A DNA stretch of 64,000 nucleotides from Rhodococcus ruber NBRC 15591. GTDB lineage: Bacteria; Actinomycetota; Actinomycetes; Mycobacteriales; Mycobacteriaceae. The notes under the pieces are model-generated. The model was not told the DNA's origin, searched no databases, and worked only from the letters and a program-made list of their open reading frames with translations. Below are positions 45,544 through 57,081 of this stretch, in pieces; the stretch's first letter is position 1, and every line of letters begins with the position of its first letter. Where the stretch lies: positions 124,001 through 188,000 of the forward strand of contig NZ_BCXE01000022.1 of the NCBI RefSeq assembly GCF_001894945.1. Direction: 5' to 3'. The position numbers and the translations under genes were made by a program.

Positions 45544-46994
45544 TGTCGGTGTCCCACGCACCCGGAGCCTCCTTCCCCAGTCCCCCCGGAGGCTTCGCCC
45601 CGGCTCCCGCCGTGTCCACGCGGCGGAACACGGAGCTGCTGCTCATCGTCGCCGCCATCACGATCACCACGGTGTCGCTGATGCTGGTCGAAGCCAGCCA
45701 GGAACAGACCCTGACCATGGACCTGGCCAAGTACGGGCTGACGTACGCGGTGCTGTTCCTCGCCGCGCACCTGGCGGTGCGCCGGTTCGCGCCCTACGCC
45801 GACCCGCTGCTGCTGCCGATCGTCGCGCTGCTCAACGGCCTGGGACTGGTCCTGATCCACCGACTCGACCTCGCCGACGAGGAGAACGCGCGCTACCTCG
45901 GTCAGCCGATCCCCTCCCCCGACGCCAACCAGCAGGTGCTGTGGACGGCGCTCGCCATCGCCGGCTTCGTCGCGGTGCTGGCGCTGCTGCACGACTACCG
46001 GCTCCTCGCCCGGTTCAGCTACACCCTGGGCCTGATCGGTCTCGTCGCGCTCGCCGTCCCGGCCCTGCTGCCGTCCCGCTTCTCCGAGGTCAACGGCGCC
46101 AAGATCTGGATCAAGCTGCCCGGATTCAGCATCCAGCCCGGCGAGTTCGCCAAGATCCTGCTCATCATCTTCTTCGCGTCCGTGCTGGTGGCCAAGCGCG
46201 ACCTGTTCACCACCGCCGGCAAACACGTGCTCGGCATGGACTTCCCCCGCGCCCGCGACCTGGGCCCGATCCTCGCGGCGTGGATCCTCTCGATCGGCGT
46301 CATGGTGTTCGAGAAGGACCTCGGCACGTCGCTGCTGCTGTTCGGCACGGTGCTGGTGATGCTGTACATCGCGACCGAACGGGTGGGCTGGCTGCTCGTC
46401 GGGGGCGCCCTGCTCGTCGTCGGCTTCTACTTCGCGTACCAGATGTTCGGGCACGTGCGGGTGCGCGTGGAGACCTGGCTCGACCCGCTGGCCGACTACA
46501 ACAACACCGGCTACCAGATCTCGCAGTCGTTGTTCGGTCTCGCCACCGGGGGCGTCGCCGGCACCGGGCTCGGCAGCGGACGTCCCGCGCAGGTGCCGTT
46601 CGCCAAGACCGACTTCATCGTCGCCACGATCGGTGAGGAACTCGGGCTCATCGGCCTCAGCGCCATTCTCGTCCTCTTCCTGATCCTCATCACGCGGGGA
46701 TTGCGCACCGCGCTCGCCGTCCGCGACAGCTTCGGCAAGCTGCTGGCCGCCGGACTGTCGTTCACCATCGCGATCCAGTTGTTCGTCGTCGTCGGCGGCG
46801 TCACCAAGCTGATCCCGCTCACCGGTCTCACCACACCGTTCATGTCCTACGGCGGCTCGTCGCTGCTGGCGAACTACCTCCTGCTGGCGCTGCTGGTGAA
46901 GATCTCCAACGCGGCCCGCGAGCCCGCCGCCCCACGCAAGAAGGCACCGCCACCGATCGCGGACGCGCCGACGGAAATGCTGGGGCGCGGATGA
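45543..46994 (+). CDS. rodA: RodA/FtsW/SpoVE family peptidoglycan polymerase
   Basis: 483 residues; ATG shares one base with the pstP stop (TGATG). About twelve membrane helices and the SEDS signatures: WIKLPGFSIQPGEFAKI, FEKDLGTSLLLFG, QISQSLFGLATGGVAGTGLG, and FVGG-type TPFMSYGGSS. SEDS proteins polymerise glycan strands from lipid II with a partner class B PBP, here PbpA encoded next. Confidence 0.95.
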   Translation: MSVSHAPGASFPSPPGGFAPAPAVSTRRNTELLLIVAAITITTVSLMLVEASQEQTLTMDLAKYGLTYAVLFLAAHLAVRRFAPYADPLLLPIVALLNGLGLVLIHRLDLADEENARYLGQPIPSPDANQQVLWTALAIAGFVAVLALLHDYRLLARFSYTLGLIGLVALAVPALLPSRFSEVNGAKIWIKLPGFSIQPGEFAKILLIIFFASVLVAKRDLFTTAGKHVLGMDFPRARDLGPILAAWILSIGVMVFEKDLGTSLLLFGTVLVMLYIATERVGWLLVGGALLVVGFYFAYQMFGHVRVRVETWLDPLADYNNTGYQISQSLFGLATGGVAGTGLGSGRPAQVPFAKTDFIVATIGEELGLIGLSAILVLFLILITRGLRTALAVRDSFGKLLAAGLSFTIAIQLFVVVGGVTKLIPLTGLTTPFMSYGGSSLLANYLLLALLVKISNAAREPAAPRKKAPPPIADAPTEMLGRG

Positions 46995-48475
46995 ACACAC
47001 CGCTCCGCAAAGTCGCGATGGCGGTGATGTTCATGGTCGTCGCGCTGCTTGCCAACGCCACCTACGTCCAGGTCATCAAAGCCGACGACCTGCGCACCGA
47101 CCCGCGCAACTCGCGGGTGCTCATCGACGAGTACTCGCGTCAGCGCGGCCAGATCTCCGCGAGCGGACAGGTCCTGGCGGTGTCGGTCCCCACCGACAGC
47201 CGCTACAAGTACCTGCGCACGTACCCGGCCGCCCCCGAGCAGCCGATGAGTCCGCTCGCCTACGCACCGGTGACCGGGTTCTACTCGATGCAGTACGGCA
47301 GCACCGGGCTCGAGCGCACCGAGGACGAGGTGCTCAACGGGTCCGACAACCGGCTGTTCGGCCGGCGCTTCTTCGATCTGGTTTCCGGCCGGGATCCTCG
47401 CGGCGGCAACGTGGTCACCACCATCGACCCTGTCATGCAGCAGGTGGCGTACGACGAACTCACCGCCAAGGGCTACACCGGCTCGGTCGTCGCCATCGAG
47501 CCCAGCACCGGTCGCATCCTGGCGATGGTGAGCACCCCGAGCTACGACCCCAACCGGCTCTCCGGCCACGACGGCGCCGCCACCTCGCAGGCGTGGGAGG
47601 AACTCAACGCCGACCCCGACAAACCGATGCTCAATCGCGCCATCTCGCAGACCTACCCGCCGGGCTCGACCTTCAAGGTCGTGGTGACCGCCGCGGCCCT
47701 CGCTGCGGGCACCACCCCCGACGACCAGTTCACCGCCGCGCCCAACATCACGCTGCCCGACACCGCGACCACCCTGGAGAACTACGGCGGCGCGACGTGC
47801 GGTGGCGGCCCCACGGCCTCCCTGCGCGAAGCCTTCGCCCGCTCCTGCAACACCGCCTTCGTCGAGATGGGCATCGAGACCGGCAAGGAGGCCCTCGCCG
47901 AGCAGGCGGAGGCGCTCGGTGTCGGAGAGTCCGTGGAGATCCCCGTCCCCGTCGCGGCGAGCACGATCGGGCCGATCCCCGACGGCGCCGCGCTGGGCCA
48001 GTCCAGCATCGGCCAGCGTGACGTCGCACTCACCCCGCTGCAGAACGCCGTGATCGCCGCCACCATCGCCAACGGCGGCGTCCGGATGCAGCCGCACCTG
48101 GTGTCCCAGCTGCAGTCGCCGGACCTGTCGGTGCTGGCGGAGACCTCACCGGTCTCGGCCGGGCAGGCCATGTCGCCGCAGGTCGCGGCCACCCTGACCG
48201 ACCTGATGATCGGATCCGAGAACTTCTCCGGCGGCGAGGGCAAGATTCCGGGGGTCCAGATCGCGTCGAAGACCGGCACCGCCGAGCACGGCGACGATCC
48301 CCGTAACACTCCCCCGCACACGTGGTATATCGCCTTTGCGCCTGCCCAGCAGCCCACTGTTGCCGTGGCGGTCATCGTGGAGGACGGCGGCGATCGCGCT
48401 CTCGCCGCCACGGGAGGCTCGGTTGCCGCGCCGATCGGACGTGCCGTGATCGCGGCGGGAATGCAGAGAGGCTGA
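46991..48475 (+). CDS. pbpA: PbpA, class B penicillin-binding protein
   Basis: 494 residues, ATG overlapping rodA by 4 bp. One N-terminal membrane helix ([19 protein letters not shown]) and a transpeptidase domain with all motifs: SxxK at Ser226 (PPGSTFKVV), SxN at 285-287 (SCN) and KTG at 427 (SKTGTAEH). It cross-links peptidoglycan; in mycobacteria PbpA is a PknB substrate needed for division and elongation. Confidence 0.95.
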   Translation: MNTPLRKVAMAVMFMVVALLANATYVQVIKADDLRTDPRNSRVLIDEYSRQRGQISASGQVLAVSVPTDSRYKYLRTYPAAPEQPMSPLAYAPVTGFYSMQYGSTGLERTEDEVLNGSDNRLFGRRFFDLVSGRDPRGGNVVTTIDPVMQQVAYDELTAKGYTGSVVAIEPSTGRILAMVSTPSYDPNRLSGHDGAATSQAWEELNADPDKPMLNRAISQTYPPGSTFKVVVTAAALAAGTTPDDQFTAAPNITLPDTATTLENYGGATCGGGPTASLREAFARSCNTAFVEMGIETGKEALAEQAEALGVGESVEIPVPVAASTIGPIPDGAALGQSSIGQRDVALTPLQNAVIAATIANGGVRMQPHLVSQLQSPDLSVLAETSPVSAGQAMSPQVAATLTDLMIGSENFSGGEGKIPGVQIASKTGTAEHGDDPRNTPPHTWYIAFAPAQQPTVAVAVIVEDGGDRALAATGGSVAAPIGRAVIAAGMQRG

Positions 48476-48477
48476 TT

Positions 48478-51908
<3,431 letters not shown>

Positions 51909-51936
51909 GCTGCGGCTCGGGTGCCGTGCGGACGGC

Positions 51937-52593
51937 TCAGGCGACGCCCCCGGCGAGCGCCTGAGCCACTTCCGCCTCGAGACGGGCGACCAGCTGTTCG
52001 TCCGGCGCCTCGCCGCACACGCCGAGCCAGTTCGCGAGCATCCGGTGGCCGCCCTGCGTGAGGACCGATTCCGGGTGGAACTGGACGCCGTGGATGGGCA
52101 GCTCGCGATGCCGGAGGGCCATGACGATGCCGCTCTCGGTGAATCCGGTGGGGACGAGCTCGTCCGGCAGCGTGTTGGGCAGCACCGTGAGCGAGTGGTA
52201 GCGCGTCGCGGTGAACGGATCCGGCAGGCCGGCCAGCACACCGGTGCCGTCGTGCCAGACCGAGCTGGTCTTGCCGTGCAGCAGCTCGGGGGCCCGGTCC
52301 ACGGTCGCACCGAAGGCGGTACCGATCGCCTGATGGCCGAGGCAGACCCCGAGCAGCGGCGTGCCCGCGTCGGCGCAGGCCCGCACGAGGTCCATGCTCG
52401 CACCGGCGCGCTGCGGCGTGCCCGGCCCGGGGCTCAGGAGGATGCCGTCGAACTCGGCCGCGATCCGGTCCGCGGCACCGGTGAGTCGCTCGTCGTCGTT
52501 GCGCCAGACTTCGGCCCGCGTCCCGAGCTGCCCCAGGTACTGCACGAGATTGAAGACGAAGCTGTCGTAGTTGTCGACGACGAGGATGCGCAT
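51937..52593 (-). CDS. trpG: TrpG/PabA-type glutamine amidotransferase
   Basis: 218 residues from the ATG at 52593. Class I amidotransferase: VDNYDSFVFNLVQYLG at the N-terminus, nucleophile Cys in GVCLGHQAIG and the His-Glu pair in GVQFHPESVLT. It supplies ammonia for anthranilate or aminodeoxychorismate synthesis. The partner subunit is not in this window. Convergent with pknB, as in mycobacteria. Confidence 0.93.
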   Translation of the reverse strand: MRILVVDNYDSFVFNLVQYLGQLGTRAEVWRNDDERLTGAADRIAAEFDGILLSPGPGTPQRAGASMDLVRACADAGTPLLGVCLGHQAIGTAFGATVDRAPELLHGKTSSVWHDGTGVLAGLPDPFTATRYHSLTVLPNTLPDELVPTGFTESGIVMALRHRELPIHGVQFHPESVLTQGGHRMLANWLGVCGEAPDEQLVARLEAEVAQALAGGVA

Positions 52594-52613
52594 GCGGAAA
52601 GGGTACCGACCCG

Positions 52614-53339
52614 TCAACGCAGCGTTGCTCCGCCCGTGTAGGCCGGTACCGACAACGACTCCGACGACTGCTGCGTGTAGCCCAGCCCGTAGCGCGCCGC
52701 GTACTGCTTGTACACGCGGATGCCCGGCTCGGCCGCCAGGGCGGCCTCGAGTCGCGCCGGGTCGCCCAGCGCGGTGATCACGTACGGCGGAGAGTAGGTA
52801 CGGCCGTGCAGCAACAGGGTGTTGCCGATGCAGCGCGGTGCCGACGTCGCCACGAGCCGCTGATCCTGCATCGCGATCGCCTCGGCCCCGCCGGCCCACA
52901 TCGCGTTGAGCACGCTCTGCACGTCCTGCTGGTGCACCACGAGATCGTCGGGCGACGCATCCGTCGGATACCTGCCGTCGGCGCCGCGCGGCGCATCGGT
53001 GAGGCTCACGGTGACCCCGGGGCCACGCCGTGCGGTCAGGCCGGCCGGATCCTCGAGAGCGACGGTGTCGGCGAGCACCGCGGCGACGTCGTCGTCGGTG
53101 GCCGCGGCCTGCGCCTGCAACTCGGTGACGCGTCCCGCGAGGTCGTCGCGGGTGGCGGCGAGCTCGTCCGACTTGGCCTGCGCTGCCCGCACGAGGTCGG
53201 ACAGCCGCGCGGAGTCGCTCACGCGCAGTTCCTCGCCGTCGGAGACCCCGCGGGTGGTGCCGAGCAGCAAACCGGCGAGCAGGCACACGGCCAGCGCGGC
53301 GGCAGTCCACCCGAGCGCGCGGGCCCGGCCGTCCGACAC
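52614..53339 (-). CDS. DUF881 membrane protein (Rv0012-like)
   Basis: 241 residues from the GTG at 53339, which has GGAGGG just upstream. Longer reading into the 15-bp tandem repeat is unlikely. One N-terminal membrane helix (TAAALAVCLLAGLLLGTT), a coiled-coil stretch (LVRAAQAKSDELAATRDDLAGRVTELQAQ) and the DUF881 domain with DLVVHQQDVQSVLNAMWAGGAEAIAM. Resembles division-linked proteins of the same locus in other actinobacteria. Only 20 bases separate it from trpG. Confidence 0.85.
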   Translation of the reverse strand: MSDGRARALGWTAAALAVCLLAGLLLGTTRGVSDGEELRVSDSARLSDLVRAAQAKSDELAATRDDLAGRVTELQAQAAATDDDVAAVLADTVALEDPAGLTARRGPGVTVSLTDAPRGADGRYPTDASPDDLVVHQQDVQSVLNAMWAGGAEAIAMQDQRLVATSAPRCIGNTLLLHGRTYSPPYVITALGDPARLEAALAAEPGIRVYKQYAARYGLGYTQQSSESLSVPAYTGGATLR

Positions 53340-53370
53340 GTGGACCCTCCGTTCCGGATTCTGCGTTAGC

Positions 53371-53410
53371 GTGTACTCACACTGGTAGTACACGCACTGG
53401 TAGTACACGC
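53371..53410. repeat. 15-bp tandem duplication with inverted repeat between DUF881 and crgA
   Basis: ACTGGTAGTACACGC occurs twice in perfect tandem (53381-53395, 53396-53410). GTGTACT (53371-53377) is inverted against AGTACAC inside each copy. The element lies in the divergent promoter region of the two genes and could be an operator with a duplicated half-site. Confidence 0.75.
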
Positions 53411-53468
53411 CAGGTAGCTGCCCAACCTACCTGTCCGCCCCGCGCGGTACCGCACGAACGAGGACGTC

Positions 53469-53732
53469 ATGCCCAAGTCGAAGGTCCGGAAGAAGACCGA
53501 CTACACGATCAACCCGGTGAGCCGCACCCCCGTGAAGGTGAAGGCGGGACCGTCGAGCACCTGGTACGTCGCGGTGATGCTCGGCTTCATGCTGATCGGC
53601 CTGGCCTGGCTGGTGGTCTACTACCTCGCGGCCGAGCAGATCTCGTGGATGAACGACCTCGGCGCGTACAACTTCCTCATCGGTTTCGGGTTCATGATCG
53701 TCGGCCTGATCATGACCATGAGGTGGCGGTGA
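53469..53732 (+). CDS. crgA: CrgA, cell division protein
   Basis: 87 residues with a basic N-terminus ([16 protein letters not shown]) and two membrane helices ([21 protein letters not shown] and [16 protein letters not shown]). This is the typical CrgA length and layout. CrgA recruits PBPs and stabilises the division machinery with FtsZ, FtsQ, FtsI and CwsA. Confidence 0.94.
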   Translation: MPKSKVRKKTDYTINPVSRTPVKVKAGPSSTWYVAVMLGFMLIGLAWLVVYYLAAEQISWMNDLGAYNFLIGFGFMIVGLIMTMRWR

Positions 53733-53760
53733 GGTTACAGGAGTGTAGTTCATCCCCACC

Positions 53761-53781
53761 TGTGGACAAACCTGTGGACGA
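53761..53781. other. two direct DnaA-box-like sites
   Basis: TGTGGACAA (53761-53769; complement TTGTCCACA, perfect) and TGTGGACGA (53773-53781; one mismatch) are spaced 12 bases apart in the same orientation, 18-38 bases before the next start. They could bind DnaA and affect transcription of the following gene. Confidence 0.5.
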
Positions 53782-53798
53782 ACTGGGGAAAGCTCCCC

Positions 53799-54251
53799 GT
53801 GTCCGGTGAACAACCCCTGCGCTGGTCCACGCCCCCGCTCGCGATCGTCGCGCTGGCGGTGGGCGGCGTCGTGCTCGCGGTGGCCGCGGCGACGACTCCC
53901 GATCCTGCCGGCCGCACCCTCGTCGGGCTCGCGGCCGCGGTCGCACTCGTCGTCGCGGCACTCGCGGCCCGGCAGCGCCCGCGGCTCGAGGTGCTTCCCG
54001 AAGGCGCCGGACTGGCCGTCACCCGCCTGACGGGACGACGCGAGCTGCCCCGCGCAGCCCTGACGCGGGTACGGATCGTCGCGTATCCGCGGCTCGGCCG
54101 GCGGGTCCCCATGCTGGAGATCGACGTGCGCGACACCCAGGGCGACGAGCAACTGCTCATCTTCGGGCGCTGGGACCTGGGTACCGATCCCCGCACGGTG
54201 TACGACGCACTCGCGGTGCGGGGACTGGCGCCGGATCAGACGCCGAGCTGA
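53799..54251 (+). CDS. PH-domain membrane protein (Rv0010c-like)
   Basis: 150 residues from a GTG with GGGGAAAGC upstream. Two membrane helices (LAIVALAVGGVVLAVAAAT and TLVGLAAAVALVVAALAA) are followed by a small PH-like beta domain (LEVLPEGAGLAVTRLTGRRELPRAALTRVRIV shown only in part here). It occupies the position of Rv0010c beside crgA. Function unknown. Its 3' end overlaps the convergent rhomboid gene by 16 bases. Confidence 0.82.
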   Translation: MSGEQPLRWSTPPLAIVALAVGGVVLAVAAATTPDPAGRTLVGLAAAVALVVAALAARQRPRLEVLPEGAGLAVTRLTGRRELPRAALTRVRIVAYPRLGRRVPMLEIDVRDTQGDEQLLIFGRWDLGTDPRTVYDALAVRGLAPDQTPS

Positions 54252-55162
54252 GCCCGCAGGCGCAGGACGGCCAGGGCGAGGACCAGCACGGTGACCACCG
54301 TGACGCCCCCCAGCGCGAGCCATCCCGTCCGGACGAAGCGGGCGCGGTCGTCGCCCGCGCCCAGTGCGCGCGGGGCGAACAACAGTGCCGCCGTCGCCGC
54401 CGCACCCGCGGCCAGGCCGCCGAGGTGTCCCCACAGGGAGATGCCGGGGATGGTGATGCTGATGACGACGTTGAGGACGACGATCGCCAGCACCGGCGCG
54501 GGGCTGCGCCGCAGCCGCATCAGGATCACCGCCTGCGCTCCCAGCAGGCCGAACACGGCGCCGGAGGCGCCGGCAGTGACGGCGCCGGTCTCGAGCAGCA
54601 TCACTGCCGCGGATCCGCCGAGGATCGACACGAGGTAGACGGCCAGGTACCGGAGCCGGCCGAGGACGAGTTCGGTGTCCCGTCCGATCACGTACAGCGC
54701 GAACATGTTGACCGCGAGGTGCAGCACCCCGAAGTGCAGGAATCCGCTGCCCAGCACCCGGATGTACTCGTCGCGAGCGGCGATCATCGGCGGCCACAGC
54801 GCCCACTCGAAGAACAGGCTCGACGAGCGCTCGTTGTTCATCACGCTGCCGGACTGGGCCGCGGTGATCGCGAAGATTGCGGTGTTCAGCGCGATCAGGA
54901 TGTACGTCACGAGCGGGGTGTTCGCCTGCGACCGGACGGGCGCGCCCGCGACGGTGCGGGCCTGCGGGACATCACGTCGAGCGGCCGCGACGCAATCGAC
55001 GCACTGCTGACCCACCGCGGCGGACCGCAGGCAGTCGGGGCAGGCCGGTCGTCCGCATCGGCTGCACGAGAGCAGGGTCGGGCGATCGGGATGCCGGACG
55101 CACCGCGGCTGGGGCGGGTGGCCGCCCCCGCCGGCCGCGTGGCCCCAGCCGGGGTTCGTCAT
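54236..55162 (-). CDS. rhomboid family intramembrane serine protease
   Basis: 308 residues. An N-terminal zinc-ribbon or B-box-like segment has paired cysteines and histidines (CVRHPDRPTLLSCSRCGRPACPDC and CVDC). Six or seven membrane helices follow, with catalytic Ser200 in GASGAVFG, His246 in GHLGG and the HLAVNMFALY helix. Rhomboids cleave membrane proteins within the bilayer. It starts 12 bases after ppiA on the same strand, so they are probably co-transcribed. Confidence 0.92.
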   Translation of the reverse strand: MTNPGWGHAAGGGGHPPQPRCVRHPDRPTLLSCSRCGRPACPDCLRSAAVGQQCVDCVAAARRDVPQARTVAGAPVRSQANTPLVTYILIALNTAIFAITAAQSGSVMNNERSSSLFFEWALWPPMIAARDEYIRVLGSGFLHFGVLHLAVNMFALYVIGRDTELVLGRLRYLAVYLVSILGGSAAVMLLETGAVTAGASGAVFGLLGAQAVILMRLRRSPAPVLAIVVLNVVISITIPGISLWGHLGGLAAGAAATAALLFAPRALGAGDDRARFVRTGWLALGGVTVVTVLVLALAVLRLRAQLGV

Positions 55163-55174
55163 GTTCGGTCTCTC

Positions 55175-55702
55175 TCAGGAAATGGTGATGCTGTCGATGA
55201 CGACCGGCTCGACCGGACGGTCCGCACGGTCCGTCGCCGTCGTGGCGATCGCGTCGACGACCTTCCTCGACGCGTCGTCGGTGACCTCACCGAAGATCGT
55301 GTGGCGCCGGTTCAGGTGCGGGGTCGGTCCGACGGTGATGAAGAACTGCGAACCGTTGGTGCCCGGTCCGGCGTTGGCCATCGCGAGCAGGTAGCCGCGG
55401 TCGAACTGCAGCTCGGGGTGGAACTCGTCGCCGAACTGGTAACCCGGGCCGCCGCGGCCGGTGCCGGTCGGGTCGCCGCCCTGGATCATGAAGCCGTCGA
55501 TGACGCGGTGGAAGACCGCACCGTCGTAGAACGGGCCGCTGGTCTCGCCCTTGGCGTTCTCGGTCTTGTACTCCTTGGTGCCGTTCGCGAGGCCGACGAA
55601 GTTCTCGACGGTCTTCGGGGCATGGTTGCCGAAGAGCTCGATCACGATGTCGCCGCGGTTGGTGTGCAGAGTCGCGGTTGCAGTCTTTTGAGGTGAAGTC
55701 AC
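55175..55702 (-). CDS. ppiA: PpiA, cyclophilin-type peptidyl-prolyl isomerase
   Basis: 175 residues from the GTG at 55702, which matches the mycobacterial N-terminal region ([12 protein letters not shown]). The GGAGGA directly before it is unusually close, and an ATG at 55753 is a possible alternative. Cyclophilin signatures: [34 protein letters not shown] and [12 protein letters not shown]. It speeds proline isomerisation in folding proteins. Confidence 0.93.
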   Translation of the reverse strand: MTSPQKTATATLHTNRGDIVIELFGNHAPKTVENFVGLANGTKEYKTENAKGETSGPFYDGAVFHRVIDGFMIQGGDPTGTGRGGPGYQFGDEFHPELQFDRGYLLAMANAGPGTNGSQFFITVGPTPHLNRRHTIFGEVTDDASRKVVDAIATTATDRADRPVEPVVIDSITIS

Positions 55703-55791
55703 TCCTCCATCGTGCCATCCGGGTCCGCGACACCGGAGCGGTCCGTCTCTCATACCCCAGGAGTGAGGTTTCGCTGTGCAAAAGTGGGTAC

Positions 55792-56664
55792 ATGACGAGT
55801 GTGAGCGAGTCCAGAACCAAGAGCGGGTCCGGCACCGGAAGCGAACTCGTGTGCCCCCCGAAGGAATCCAAGGGGGCCGGCGGCTACCTGAAGCTGGCAG
55901 GTCAAGGCGCGACGGCCCTGGCGCGGGGGCCGCTTGTCACCGGACTGTTCGTCGCCCGGAAGGGTCTCGACGTCGCCCGGAACATGGCTGGAAACCGGGA
56001 GTGCCGCCGCGCACAGGCCGCAGCGACGATCGAGTCCGGTTCCCGGGGCCGGGGCCGCAGGCTCCTGGTGACGGTCGGTGCGCTCGGCGTCGTCGCCGCG
56101 TGTGGAGTGGTGTTCTACCGCAGCCGGCTCGGGGATCACCCGCCCGTCGCTCCGGAGCCGCCGCGGATCGAGTCGGTTCCGCCCGTGTCGGTCGCAGCGC
56201 CCGAGGCCGTCGCCCCGAAGACCGAAGCGCCGAAGACCGAAGCACCGAAGACCGAAGCCGCCACACCGAAGCCGGCGGCCGCACCGAAGACGACGCCCCA
56301 GCCGGCCGCGACGCCCGAAGCCGCCGCCCCGAAGACCGAAGCACCGAAGACCGAAGCCGCCACACCGAAGCCGGCGGACGCAGCGAAGACGAAGCCCGAG
56401 CCGGCCGCGACGCCCGAGGCGGTGGCTCCGAAGCCCACGCCGGCACCGAAGCCCACGCCGGCGGCCGGCACGGCGCCGAAGAGCACAGACGCGGCACCGA
56501 AGGGCACGGCCGATGCGGCCCCGACCGGAAAGCATGCGGCCAAGGAGGAACCGGCTCGCAAGCCGACCCCCGAGCCGAAGAACGCGGCTGCCGGTGGCAA
56601 GGGCACCTCTGCGAAGCCGCAGCCGCCGAGTGGTCCTGCCGGGGGACCGAAGAAGCAGGACTGA
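55792..56664 (+). CDS. cwsA: CwsA-like cell wall/division protein with long repeat tail
   Basis: 290 residues, about twice the length of mycobacterial CwsA. The N-terminal part ([20 protein letters not shown]... [11 protein letters not shown]) and one membrane helix at about 91-108 match CwsA, which interacts with CrgA and Wag31. The C-terminal ~170 residues are Ala/Pro/Lys/Thr/Glu-rich, with [11 protein letters not shown] units and a larger duplicated block. Position beside ppiA agrees with mycobacteria. Confidence 0.82.
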   Translation: MTSVSESRTKSGSGTGSELVCPPKESKGAGGYLKLAGQGATALARGPLVTGLFVARKGLDVARNMAGNRECRRAQAAATIESGSRGRGRRLLVTVGALGVVAACGVVFYRSRLGDHPPVAPEPPRIESVPPVSVAAPEAVAPKTEAPKTEAPKTEAATPKPAAAPKTTPQPAATPEAAAPKTEAPKTEAATPKPADAAKTKPEPAATPEAVAPKPTPAPKPTPAAGTAPKSTDAAPKGTADAAPTGKHAAKEEPARKPTPEPKNAAAGGKGTSAKPQPPSGPAGGPKKQD

Positions 56665-56676
56665 GGTCCGCCGGGA

Positions 56677-56844
56677 TCACGGGACGGAATCGGATCCGGG
56701 GCAGGTCGCGTCGCGCGCGGCCTGCCCTTCTTCGAGCAGTTGTCGTTCGGTGACGCGTAGTTCCAGATCGACGATCCGGCCGGCGACAACGTAGATCAGG
56801 ATTGTCAGCAGTAGTACGACAGGTACGGACGCAAGGAATTCCAT
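56677..56844 (-). CDS. 55-residue membrane protein of unknown function
   Basis: ATG at 56844 with GGAGG 6 bases upstream. One membrane helix (FLASVPVVLLLTILIYVVAG) and a charged cytoplasmic tail (RIVDLELRVTERQLLEEGQ) that looks helical. It ends 12 bases from the convergent cwsA stop. No family recognised. Confidence 0.7.
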   Translation of the reverse strand: MEFLASVPVVLLLTILIYVVAGRIVDLELRVTERQLLEEGQAARDATCPGSDSVP

Positions 56845-57081
56845 GTCGGCCTCCAGCGGTGGTCCGCGTAGGCGGGAAGGTGGAGGTGCTCGGGTGCGTC
56901 GTCGGTGACCACTCCAGCGTACGGACCCGCACGGGGTGCCTGTCGGGACGGCCACCGCGCCGCTCCGTGATCTGTCGCACACCCTCGGGTTACTCGCCGG
57001 TACCGATCCGGCGAATATCGTGATGCACGTCACAAAACGGGTGGATACTCGCCGGTAGCAGTCCTATCGGGGAGGCATCAC

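Noticed and set aside
53340-53408. Longer N-terminus for the DUF881 protein reading through the 15-bp repeat (MYYQCVYYQC...)
   Set aside because: The GTG at 53339 has GGAGGG at the right distance, and the extra residues are merely the translated repeat.
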